DNA of 64,000 bases, from positions 56,392-120,391 of the forward strand of contig NZ_NIJF01000117.1 in NCBI RefSeq assembly GCF_003316765.1. The letters are read 5' to 3'. Positions 7,703-15,935 of the stretch are shown here, one piece after another. Origin of the DNA: Bacillus sp. P14.5 (lineage in GTDB: Bacteria > Bacillota > Bacilli > Bacillales > Bacillaceae_B). The position numbers were made by a program, and so were the translations under genes. Below the pieces are notes generated by a model. It was not told the origin of the DNA and did not search any database. It saw only the letters and a program-made list of their open reading frames with translations. Each line of letters starts with the position of its first letter. Position 1 is the first letter of the stretch.

Positions 7703-8809
7703 TTGGAAGCGAAAGAACATCGAATTCTGGTCATCAATCCTGGTTCTACATCTACGAAGATTGGTGTATTTGATAACGAAATCTCAATTTTTGAAAAGAC
7801 ATTGAGGCATGATGCTGAAAAGATCAATGAATTTGAAAGCATCATCGATCAATATCAGTTTAGAAAAGAAACGATACTTGAAACCCTTGATGAAGAAGGG
7901 ATCAACATTTCTAAGCTCAGTGCAGTTTGCGGACGCGGGGGTCTTTTGAAACCGATCGAAGGTGGAACATACTCGGTCAATGAAGAAATGCTGAAAGACT
8001 TGCGTGAAGGATATTCTGGCCAGCATGCCTCCAACCTCGGCGGCATCCTTGCCTATGAAATTGCAGAAGGACTCAACATCCCTTCTTACATCGTCGACCC
8101 GGTGGTAGTGGACGAGCTTGCGCCGATTGCAAGAATATCAGGTGTTTCCCTTATCGAGAGAAAAAGTATTTTTCATGCCCTTAACCAAAAAGCGGTTGCC
8201 AGAAGGGTTGCCAAAGACCTGGACAAGAAATATGAGGATCTTAACCTGATCATCACTCATATGGGCGGAGGTATTACTGTAGGAGTCCATAAGAACGGCA
8301 AGGTTATTGATGTAAATAACGGCCTTCACGGAGATGGTCCTTTCAGCCCTGAGCGCGCCGGTACAGTTCCGGCTGGTGATTTGGTCGATCTGTGCTTCTC
8401 AGGTAACTATTACCGTGATGAAATTATGAAGAAGCTTGTTGGACAAGGCGGTTTGGTTGGATACCTTGGAACCAATGACGCTGTCAAAGTAGAAAAAATG
8501 GTGGAAAAAGGCGATGAGAAAGCTAAGCTCGTGTACGATGCGATGTCTTATCAGATTGCCAAGGAAATCGGGTCCGCCAGTGCTGTGCTGCAAGGGAAAG
8601 TGGATGCGATAGTCCTCACCGGAGGCTTGGCTTACGGAAAAGAGTTTGTTAAACAAATCAGTGAAAGAGTCAACTGGATAGCAGATGTCATCGTTCATGC
8701 CGGCGAAAATGAGCTTCAGGCACTTGCCGAAGGAGCGCTTCGCGTATTGAAGGGTGAAGAGCAGGAAAAAGACTATCCGGGAAATGTGAAAACAAAAGCG
8801 ACAGTTTAA
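7703..8809 (+). CDS. buk: Butyrate kinase (branched-chain fatty acid kinase)
   Basis: Transfers phosphate from the acyl phosphate made by Ptb to ADP, yielding ATP and the free branched acid. Start: TTG at 7703 with GGAGG 8 nt upstream gives 368 aa; a longer in-frame start at 7547 would run through the intercistronic hairpins. The acetate/butyrate kinase (ASKHA) signatures are visible: 'ILVINPGSTSTKIGVF' at residues 8-23, 'THMGGGITVG' near 187 and 'IVLTGGLAYG' near 305. It lies between bcd and lpdV with a 21-nt gap to lpdV. Confidence 0.96.
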   Translation: MEAKEHRILVINPGSTSTKIGVFDNEISIFEKTLRHDAEKINEFESIIDQYQFRKETILETLDEEGINISKLSAVCGRGGLLKPIEGGTYSVNEEMLKDLREGYSGQHASNLGGILAYEIAEGLNIPSYIVDPVVVDELAPIARISGVSLIERKSIFHALNQKAVARRVAKDLDKKYEDLNLIITHMGGGITVGVHKNGKVIDVNNGLHGDGPFSPERAGTVPAGDLVDLCFSGNYYRDEIMKKLVGQGGLVGYLGTNDAVKVEKMVEKGDEKAKLVYDAMSYQIAKEIGSASAVLQGKVDAIVLTGGLAYGKEFVKQISERVNWIADVIVHAGENELQALAEGALRVLKGEEQEKDYPGNVKTKATV

Positions 8810-8830
8810 TATACAGGAGGAGGAATACCA

Positions 8831-10252
8831 TTGGCTGAAGAGTATGATTTGGTCATCCTGGGAGGCGGGACCGGCGGTTATGTTGCGGCTATCCGTGCTT
8901 CTCAATTAGGACTGAAAACAGCAATCGTCGAAAAAGGAAAACTTGGCGGGACATGCCTGCATAAAGGCTGTATCCCCAGTAAAGCGCTTCTTCGCAGTGC
9001 CGAAGTGTATGCAACTGCCAAAGACGCTGAAAGCTTTGGAGTCATGATCAATGATGTGAAGCTGGACTTTACACGCGTCCAAGAGAGAAAAGAAAAAATC
9101 GTTGAGGGTCTTCATAAAGGTGTTCAGCACTTAATGAAGCAAGGAAAGATTGACGTATTTGAAGGCATGGGAAGAATTCTCGGGCCATCCATTTTCTCTC
9201 CTATGCCTGGAACAGTCTCTGTTGAAATGAATAACGGAGAAGAGAACCCAATGCTGATCCCTAAGAATGTCATCGTTGCTACGGGCTCCCGCCCAAGGAC
9301 GCTGCCAGGGCTTGATATCGATGGAGAATTTGTTCTTTCTTCTGATGAAGCGCTTGAACTCGAGAACCTTCCAGAGTCCATGATAATCGTCGGCGGCGGA
9401 GTGATCGGAATTGAATGGGCTTCCATGCTTTCTGACTTTGGCGTGGACATAACTGTCATCGAATATGCTGATAGAATCGTACCGACAGAGGATCACGAAA
9501 TCTCCAAAGAAATGAAGCGCCTGATGAAGAAAAAAGGCGTCAAGATTGTAACAGATGCAAAGGTACTGCCTGAAACTATTGAAAAAGACGGCGGAGTGAA
9601 GATCAAAGCTGAAATCAAAGGAGAGCAAAAAGAATTCTCTGCAGATCAGCTGCTGGTTTCTGTAGGGCGTCAGGCTAACACAGAAGGAATTGGGCTTGAA
9701 AACACTGATATTATAGTCGAAAAAGGCTTCATTAAGGTGAACAAGCATATGCAGACAAAAGAGTCTCATATATACGCGATTGGTGATGTAATCGGCGGCC
9801 TTCAACTGGCTCATGTCGCATCACATGAAGGGATTTCAGCTGTTGAGCATATGGCGAATGAAAATCCAGAGCCGATTGATTACAACCTTGTTTCAAAGTG
9901 CATTTACAGCAATCCCGAAATCGCGAGCGTTGGATTGACTGAAAATCAAGCTAAAGAAGCAGGCCATAACCTTAAAATCGGGAAGTTTTCTTTCCGTGCC
10001 ATTGGGAAAGCACTGGTTTACGGTGAGTCTGATGGCTTTGTGAAGATCATTGCTGATAAAGACAATAATGATATCCTCGGCGTTCATATGATCGGCCCTC
10101 ATGTCACAGATATGATTTCAGAAGCAGGGCTTGCAAAAGTCCTGGATGCGACACCTTGGGAAGTAGCGCATACTATCCACCCGCATCCGTCGCTGAGCGA
10201 AGCAATTGGGGAAGCTGCATTGGCAGTAGACGGCAAGGCGATTCACTCATAA
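8831..10252 (+). CDS. lpdV: Dihydrolipoyl dehydrogenase E3 of the branched-chain complex
   Basis: FAD flavoprotein that reoxidises the lipoyl groups of BkdB with NAD. The TTG start at 8831 follows GGAGGAGG. The 473-aa product has the FAD fingerprint 'LGGGTGG' at residues 10-16, the redox disulfide C42/C47 ('GGTCLHKGC'), the NAD-binding 'VGGGVIGIEWA' near 188, and the C-terminal 'HPHPSLSEA' carrying the catalytic His near residue 452. The operon has its own E3, as in B. subtilis. Confidence 0.97.
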   Translation: MAEEYDLVILGGGTGGYVAAIRASQLGLKTAIVEKGKLGGTCLHKGCIPSKALLRSAEVYATAKDAESFGVMINDVKLDFTRVQERKEKIVEGLHKGVQHLMKQGKIDVFEGMGRILGPSIFSPMPGTVSVEMNNGEENPMLIPKNVIVATGSRPRTLPGLDIDGEFVLSSDEALELENLPESMIIVGGGVIGIEWASMLSDFGVDITVIEYADRIVPTEDHEISKEMKRLMKKKGVKIVTDAKVLPETIEKDGGVKIKAEIKGEQKEFSADQLLVSVGRQANTEGIGLENTDIIVEKGFIKVNKHMQTKESHIYAIGDVIGGLQLAHVASHEGISAVEHMANENPEPIDYNLVSKCIYSNPEIASVGLTENQAKEAGHNLKIGKFSFRAIGKALVYGESDGFVKIIADKDNNDILGVHMIGPHVTDMISEAGLAKVLDATPWEVAHTIHPHPSLSEAIGEAALAVDGKAIHS

Positions 10253-10308
10253 GTTTTTTGATAGTTTTTCCCACACCCATTAAGGGATGTGAGCACATAA
10301 GAGGAGTC

Positions 10309-10328
10309 GGAGAGCCAGCAGGTTCTCC
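10309..10328 (+). other. Intercistronic hairpin between lpdV and bkdAA
   Basis: GGAGAGCC / GGTTCTCC with a 4-nt AGCA loop, ~28 bp before the bkdAA start; no T-run. Confidence 0.45.
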
Positions 10329-10356
10329 CCCTATAAATGTTTGGGAGGTAAAATAA

Positions 10357-11355
10357 ATGGCTGAAAATCGTCATGATGCTCTTGGTTTATCCAATGAGAA
10401 AGTATTAGAAATGTATGAAACTATGTTGATGGCACGTCGTATTGATGAGCGGATGTGGTTATTGAACCGTTCGGGTAAAATTCCATTCGTTATTTCCTGC
10501 CAAGGCCAGGAAGCTGCGCAAATAGGTGCCGCTTTTGCATTGGACCCAGAAAAAGATTACGCTCTGCCTTACTACCGTGATATGGGGGTTGTACTCACAT
10601 TCGGTATGACGGCAACAGAACTAATGCTTTCAGGATTTGCGAAAGCGGAAGACCCGAACTCCGGCGGACGCCAGATGCCTGGTCACTTTGGGCAGAAGAA
10701 AAACAATATCGTAACAGGATCTTCACCGGTTACAACACAAGTACCGCATGCTGTAGGGATCGCCCTTGCAGGGAAGATGGAGAAAAAGGACCTTGTCACA
10801 TTCGTTACTTTCGGTGAAGGTTCATCCAACCAGGGTGATTTCCATGAAGGCGCTAACTTTGCGGGAGTACATAAGCTTCCTGTTATCTTCATGTGTGAAA
10901 ATAATAAATATGCGATTTCTGTTCCTATCGAAAAGCAATTGGCTTGTGAAAATGTTTCCGACCGTGCAATTGGTTACGGCATGCCGGGTGTGACAGTAGA
11001 TGGAAACGACCCTCTAGAAGTATACAAAGCGGTGAAGGAAGCAGCAGACCGCGGACGCAGAGGCGAAGGCCCTACTTTAGTTGAAACAATCTCTTATCGT
11101 CTGACTCCTCACTCCTCGGATGATGATGATCGCAGCTACCGTTCTCCAGATGAAGTGGCGCAGGCGAAAACAAAAGATCCAATCATCACTTTTGGTGCTT
11201 ACTTGAAAGAAACAGGCGTTATGAACGACGAACTTGAAAAAGAAATCAATGACCGTGTTATGAAAATTGTCAATGAAGCAACGGATTATGCAGAAAATGC
11301 ACCATATCCAGAGCCTGAGAGCGCACTGAAACATGTGTACGCAGAAGAGAAGTAA
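10357..11355 (+). CDS. bkdAA: Branched-chain 2-oxoacid dehydrogenase E1 alpha
   Basis: Alpha subunit of the thiamine-diphosphate-dependent decarboxylase that commits branched 2-oxoacids to CoA esters. The 332-aa protein carries the TPP-binding segment from 'GEGSSNQGDFHEG' to 'CENNKYAIS' (about residues 152-190). 'RLTPHSSDDDDRSYR' near residue 247 matches the regulatory loop region of the family. GGGAGG precedes the ATG. Only 13 nt separate it from bkdAB. Confidence 0.97.
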   Translation: MAENRHDALGLSNEKVLEMYETMLMARRIDERMWLLNRSGKIPFVISCQGQEAAQIGAAFALDPEKDYALPYYRDMGVVLTFGMTATELMLSGFAKAEDPNSGGRQMPGHFGQKKNNIVTGSSPVTTQVPHAVGIALAGKMEKKDLVTFVTFGEGSSNQGDFHEGANFAGVHKLPVIFMCENNKYAISVPIEKQLACENVSDRAIGYGMPGVTVDGNDPLEVYKAVKEAADRGRRGEGPTLVETISYRLTPHSSDDDDRSYRSPDEVAQAKTKDPIITFGAYLKETGVMNDELEKEINDRVMKIVNEATDYAENAPYPEPESALKHVYAEEK

Positions 11356-11368
11356 GGGGGAATAATTC

Positions 11369-12352
11369 ATGGCAGTAATTTCTTATATTGATGCAGTTAC
11401 AAAGGCAATCCGTGAAGAAATGGAAAGAGACGAAAAAGTATTTGTTCTTGGTGAAGACGTCGGTAAGAAAGGCGGAGTGTTTGGCGCAACTAGAGGCCTT
11501 TATGATCAATTTGGCGAGGACCGTGTCCTGGATACGCCGCTTGCCGAATCTGCCATCGCTGGTGTTGGGATCGGTGCGGCTATGTACGGCATGCGTCCGA
11601 TAGCAGAAATGCAGTTCGCTGACTTCATCATGCCTGCAGTAAATCAGATTATTTCTGAAGCTTCTCGTATCCGTTACCGTTCTAATAATGACTGGAGCTG
11701 TCCAATGGTTATTCGTGCCCCTTATGGCGGCGGTGTCCATGGAGCACTTTATCACTCTCAGTCGGTTGAAGCAGTATTCGCTAACCAGCCTGGGCTGAAA
11801 ATAGTCATGCCTTCTACACCTTATGATGTGAAAGGGCTGCTAAAAGCAGCCATTCGTGATGAAGATCCTGTTATGTTCTTTGAGCACAAGCGTGCTTACC
11901 GATTGATCAAAGGTGAAGTTCCTGATGATGACTACGTTCTTCCTATCGGGAAAGCAGATGTTAAGCGTAAAGGGGAAGACTTGACTGTCATCACTTACGG
12001 ACTATGTGTCCATTTCGCTTTGCAGGCTGCAGAAAGACTTGCTGAAGACGGCATCGAAGCAGAGATCCTTGACCTTAGAACCATATATCCATTGGATAAA
12101 GAGGCGATCATCGAAGCAGCTTCTAAAACAGGTAAAGTACTTCTTCTTACAGAGGATAACAAAGAAGGAAGCATTATGGGTGAAGTAGCGGCTATCATTT
12201 CCGAAAACTGCCTGTTTGACCTCGATGCTCCTATCATGCGTCTTGCCGGCCCTGATGTTCCTGCTATGCCATATTCACCGACAATGGAGAAATACTTCAT
12301 GGTGAATCCTGATAAAGTTGAAAAAGCGATGCGTGAGCTTGCGGAATTTTAA
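11369..12352 (+). CDS. bkdAB: Branched-chain 2-oxoacid dehydrogenase E1 beta
   Basis: Beta subunit that pairs with BkdAA to form the E1 active site. The 327-aa product is full length, with the transketolase central domain ('VFVLGEDVGKKGGVFGAT', then 'LDTPLAESAIAGVGIGAA') and a C-terminal transketolase domain. AAGGGGG lies upstream of the ATG. Its TAA stop (12350-12352) lies inside an 8-bp A/T sequence that is repeated on the far side of a 187-bp non-coding element, so the element appears to have inserted exactly at the end of this gene. Confidence 0.97.
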   Translation: MAVISYIDAVTKAIREEMERDEKVFVLGEDVGKKGGVFGATRGLYDQFGEDRVLDTPLAESAIAGVGIGAAMYGMRPIAEMQFADFIMPAVNQIISEASRIRYRSNNDWSCPMVIRAPYGGGVHGALYHSQSVEAVFANQPGLKIVMPSTPYDVKGLLKAAIRDEDPVMFFEHKRAYRLIKGEVPDDDYVLPIGKADVKRKGEDLTVITYGLCVHFALQAAERLAEDGIEAEILDLRTIYPLDKEAIIEAASKTGKVLLLTEDNKEGSIMGEVAAIISENCLFDLDAPIMRLAGPDVPAMPYSPTMEKYFMVNPDKVEKAMRELAEF

Positions 12353-12354
12353 TA

Positions 12355-12541
12355 GGCTCTTTTCGTAAACTATGTTGCTTTTTCACATGAATTAAGTGAT
12401 TACACCATAATTCACCTGGGATATCCTGGTAAGAAAGATAGAAAAGAGCTGCTCATTCTGAATAGAGAGAGTATCTGAGTATCCGGGGAAAAATCGGGCT
12501 TTTGGGATTTTTCCGAAAGCAGCAATTTATGTGAAAAAGCC
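12355..12541 (+). mobile_element. MITE-like element, full copy A, inside the bkd operon
   Basis: 187-bp non-coding element with imperfect ~27-bp terminal inverted repeats (GGCTCTTTTCGTAAAC at the left; GTGAAAAAGCC at the right end). It is flanked by perfect 8-bp direct repeats TTTTAATA (12347-12354 and 12542-12549). Closely related full copies occur at 48987-49178 (inverted) and 51721-51910. It separates bkdAB from bkdB and carries the shared internal palindrome around CCGGGGAAAAATCGGGC. No ORF; a transposase would have to act from elsewhere. Confidence 0.85.
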
Positions 12542-12589
12542 TTTTAATAAAAGCTACTAAACCAAAATGCAGTTAAGGAGGGTTCCTCT

Positions 12590-13918
12590 TTGGGTATTGA
12601 AAAAATGAAAATGCCTCAGCTCGGGGAAAGTGTTACAGAAGGTACAATCAGCAAATGGCTTGTAAGTCCTGGAGACCACGTCAATAAGTATGATCCAATT
12701 GCTGAAGTCAATACAGATAAAGTGAATGCGGAAGTGCCGTCTTCTTTTACAGGAACAATTAAAGAGTTGATCGCTGAAGAAGGAGACACATTGGAAGTAG
12801 GCGAATTCATCTGCTCCATCGAAGTGGAGGGCGGCGGTTCAGCTGAAGAAGCTCCAGCCCAACAAGATCCTGTTAGTGATTCTGCTCCTCAGGAAGAAAA
12901 GACAGAAGCTAAGAAACCAGTAAAGAAAGCTGAAAAAGGCCAAGGGAAAGTACGCTTTTCGCCAGCGGTCTTAAGATTGTCACAAGAGCATGACATCGAT
13001 CTTGAACAAGTCGAAGGCAGCGGCAAAGAAGGAAGAATCACTCGTAAAGACCTTCAAAAGCTGATTGACTCAGGAAATATTCCTAAACCTGGCGATGCAA
13101 AAGCTTCTGCACCGGCTAAAGAAGAGCCTAAGCAAGCTCCTGTTGAGGAGGCACCGGCGCCGGCTGCTGCAGCACCTTCAAAACCAGCTGCAGCTTCGAA
13201 TGTACCTGTTATGCCTGGCGATATTGAAATCCCGGTTACAGGAATCAGAAAAGCGATCGCTTCCAACATGCTGCGCAGCAAACATGAAGCTCCCCATGCG
13301 TGGACTATGATGGAAATAGATGCTACAAACCTTGTGGAATACCGCAGCAAGATCAAAGGTGAATTCAAACAGCGTGAAGGATACAACCTTACTTTCTTTG
13401 CGTTCTTTGTAAAAGCAGTAGCGCAGGCTCTTAAAGAATTCCCAATGATCAACTCAATGTGGGCAGGGGACAAAATCATCCAGAAGAAAGACATCAATAT
13501 CTCAATCGCCGTGGCGACAGATGATGCACTCTTTGTTCCGGTCATCAAGAATGCTGATGAAAAAACAATCAAAGGCATTGCCCGCGAAATCACTGAACTT
13601 GCCGGAAAAGTCAGAAGCGGCAAGCTGAAATCAGAAGATATGCAAGGTGGAACTTTTACAGTGAACAACACAGGTTCATTCGGTTCCGTTCAATCAATGG
13701 GAATCATCAACTACCCTCAAGCGGCCATCCTGCAGGTAGAATCCATTGTTAAGCGCCCTGTCGTAATGGACAATGGCATGATTGCTGTAAGAGACATGGG
13801 TAACCTTTGTATGTCACTTGATCACCGTGTTCTGGACGGATTAGTATGTGGACGCTTCTTGCAGCGCGTGAAAGAAATCATCGAAAACATTTCTAAAGAA
13901 AATACATCCATCTATTAA
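12590..13918 (+). CDS. bkdB: Branched-chain dihydrolipoyl transacylase E2
   Basis: Core of the branched-chain dehydrogenase complex; accepts the acyl group on lipoate and passes it to CoA. The TTG start at 12590 follows AAGGAGGG at 8 nt. Domains in the 442-aa product: N-terminal lipoyl domain with the lipoyl-lysine K44 ('VNTDKVNAE'), Ala/Pro/Lys linker (~85-120), peripheral-subunit-binding domain ('VRFSPAVLRLSQEHDIDL', ~122-158), a second Ala/Pro linker, and the catalytic domain ending with 'SLDHRVLDG' (active-site His). Last gene of the operon, followed by a strong terminator. Confidence 0.97.
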   Translation: MGIEKMKMPQLGESVTEGTISKWLVSPGDHVNKYDPIAEVNTDKVNAEVPSSFTGTIKELIAEEGDTLEVGEFICSIEVEGGGSAEEAPAQQDPVSDSAPQEEKTEAKKPVKKAEKGQGKVRFSPAVLRLSQEHDIDLEQVEGSGKEGRITRKDLQKLIDSGNIPKPGDAKASAPAKEEPKQAPVEEAPAPAAAAPSKPAAASNVPVMPGDIEIPVTGIRKAIASNMLRSKHEAPHAWTMMEIDATNLVEYRSKIKGEFKQREGYNLTFFAFFVKAVAQALKEFPMINSMWAGDKIIQKKDINISIAVATDDALFVPVIKNADEKTIKGIAREITELAGKVRSGKLKSEDMQGGTFTVNNTGSFGSVQSMGIINYPQAAILQVESIVKRPVVMDNGMIAVRDMGNLCMSLDHRVLDGLVCGRFLQRVKEIIENISKENTSIY

Positions 13919-13924
13919 TAGAAG

Positions 13925-13957
13925 AAAACCGGTTTGCCCAGCGCAAACCGGTTTTTT
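13925..13957 (+). terminator. Terminator of the bkd operon
   Basis: Perfect 13-bp stem AAAACCGGTTTGC / GCAAACCGGTTTT with a 5-nt loop and T-run. Confidence 0.95.
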
Positions 13958-14039
13958 AAATTGCTTAGCAAGAAAAGGGCCAGTCCCTCTTAGTACTTTA
14001 AAGCAGTGAAGCGCATTTTCTAAAGTTTAGTCGCTATTA

Positions 14040-14068
14040 TTGAAGTGCGGGCCTATTTTTTATATACT
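14040..14068 (+). promoter_or_regulatory. Sigma-A promoter of mutA-mutB-meaB
   Basis: TTGAAG (14040-14045), 17-bp spacer, TATACT (14063-14068), in the gap after the bkd terminator. Confidence 0.55.
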
Positions 14069-14159
14069 AAAATAGCATTAGTGAAAAAATTTTGAATAAT
14101 TTACTGGTTTTATGAAACCGATTACAATCAATCGGGAGGGGGAAGCGTTAAGCGAATAT

Positions 14160-15935
14160 ATGGACATATATAATATGAAAAAAACTTCATTTGAACAAGT
14201 GAGTCTCCAAGACTGGCAGGTTAAGGCCGAAGAATCCCTTAAGGGAAAGCCAATAGAGCAATTATACAAGGAAGCATATGAGGGCATTACGTTAAAGCCG
14301 CTGTATACAAAAGATGATATACACGGAAAGCGAAGCTCCAGCCGCAATTCTTCCAATAGAGACTGGAAGGTAGCACAGAGAATCACAGCAGAAGACATAA
14401 AGAGTCTGCCCGAACTGCTTCAAACCTCATTAACAAGAGGCCAGGATACCGTTTCTTTTGCTGACCGCAGCGGAGAGCTCACCAAAGATGTCATGGAAAA
14501 GATTTTCACCTTGGCCATCAAAGAAAAAGCACCGTTATTACATATTACCTCACTATCTTCAGAGGGCTTCAGCTTGCTAAAAGACGGATATTCTGAACTG
14601 ACAGGTGTATTTGGCGGAGATCCCATTCCTGAGATGGTGGTCGATGAATCTTCTTCCGTGGTGAACTCCTGGATAGAAAACATTACATATTTAAAGGATA
14701 GCACTCCTGAATTAAGAACCATTATTGTGGATACTTCCTCATTAAATGAAGCGGGAGCCAATGCCATTCACGAATTGGTCTATGCACTCGCTGCAGCAGT
14801 CGCTGTGATAGAGAGATTGAAAACAGAGGGATGGTCAGCAGAACAGGCTGCAGGAAAGTTGGTCTTTAATTTCTCCATAGGCAGCAATTTTTTTACAGAA
14901 GTAAGCAAGCTGCGTGCTTTCAGGACTCTTTGGAAGACTGTTGCCGGAGCGTATGAAATAAGCGATACAGGGGCTATCATAAGTGCCGAAACTTCCGGGT
15001 TCACTAAGTCTAAGCTGGATTCTTATGTCAATATGCTGCGCGCCGGGAATGAGACCTTTTCAGCGGTAATTGGCGGTGCAGACTTCATTCACACAGCACC
15101 GTTTGATGAAGTGTCAGGAACTACGACTCCATTTTCTGAGAGAATCGCCCGTAACACCCAATTGATTCTTAGCCAGGAATCCCATCTGAACAAAGTGAGC
15201 GACCCGGCAGGCGGTTCATATTACATTGAATCCTTGACGAATACTTTGGCAGAACACTCTTGGAAAAAGTTCCAGGAAATAGATGGAGTCGGCGGACTGC
15301 TAAATGTATTGAGGAATGGGCAGTTTCAGAATGAAATAACACAGATCTTCGAAAAAAGGCAGAAGGACGTTGCTGTCAGAAAACAAAATTTGATCGGAAC
15401 AAATATCTTTTCCAATCTTGAGGAATCCACTGAAGGAATCTTGTCACCAGAGCAAAAGGAGCAATTACAGGGAATAAAGCGGCAGCGCCTGTCTGCTGAC
15501 TTTGAAAATCTTCGCGAGAGAGCTTTGAGATTAAAAGACAAACCTCTCGCCGGCTTGATCCTTCTCGGAAAGATCAAGCAGCACAAACCGAGGGCTGACT
15601 TTGTGAGCGGTTTCCTTGCTGCTGGTGGTATAGGTGTTCTTCAGAGCGGTGAGTGCATGACGGTTAACGATGCGGTTACATTTATTGAAGAATCCAAAGC
15701 AGATTACTTTGTGATATGCGGACGAGATGAAGAGTATGAAGCCATGGCAAAGGATATCTTGGATTCTGATAATTCCAAGGGGCGGAAGATAGATTTAGCT
15801 GGAAGACTCAATAATGAAGTAATGGCAGATTTAAAGGCTGCCGGATTGGACGGGTACATTTACAGCGGCCAGAACATGGTAGAGAAATTAGATGCTCTAT
15901 TAGGCAGATGGGAGGGGACTTCAAATGCAAAGTAA
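14160..15935 (+). CDS. mutA: Methylmalonyl-CoA mutase small (beta) subunit
   Basis: Non-catalytic partner of MutB in the B12-dependent isomerisation of (R)-methylmalonyl-CoA to succinyl-CoA. The product has the mutase TIM-barrel region and a degenerate C-terminal cobalamin-type domain without the DxHxxG motif, as expected for the small subunit. Start is uncertain: the ATG at 14160 gives 591 aa and has a strong GGGAGGGGG but 16 nt away; an in-frame ATG at 14112 (607 aa) has no ribosome site; the next ATG is 14178. The 3' end overlaps mutB by 11 nt, indicating translational coupling. Confidence 0.9.
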   Translation: MDIYNMKKTSFEQVSLQDWQVKAEESLKGKPIEQLYKEAYEGITLKPLYTKDDIHGKRSSSRNSSNRDWKVAQRITAEDIKSLPELLQTSLTRGQDTVSFADRSGELTKDVMEKIFTLAIKEKAPLLHITSLSSEGFSLLKDGYSELTGVFGGDPIPEMVVDESSSVVNSWIENITYLKDSTPELRTIIVDTSSLNEAGANAIHELVYALAAAVAVIERLKTEGWSAEQAAGKLVFNFSIGSNFFTEVSKLRAFRTLWKTVAGAYEISDTGAIISAETSGFTKSKLDSYVNMLRAGNETFSAVIGGADFIHTAPFDEVSGTTTPFSERIARNTQLILSQESHLNKVSDPAGGSYYIESLTNTLAEHSWKKFQEIDGVGGLLNVLRNGQFQNEITQIFEKRQKDVAVRKQNLIGTNIFSNLEESTEGILSPEQKEQLQGIKRQRLSADFENLRERALRLKDKPLAGLILLGKIKQHKPRADFVSGFLAAGGIGVLQSGECMTVNDAVTFIEESKADYFVICGRDEEYEAMAKDILDSDNSKGRKIDLAGRLNNEVMADLKAAGLDGYIYSGQNMVEKLDALLGRWEGTSNAK

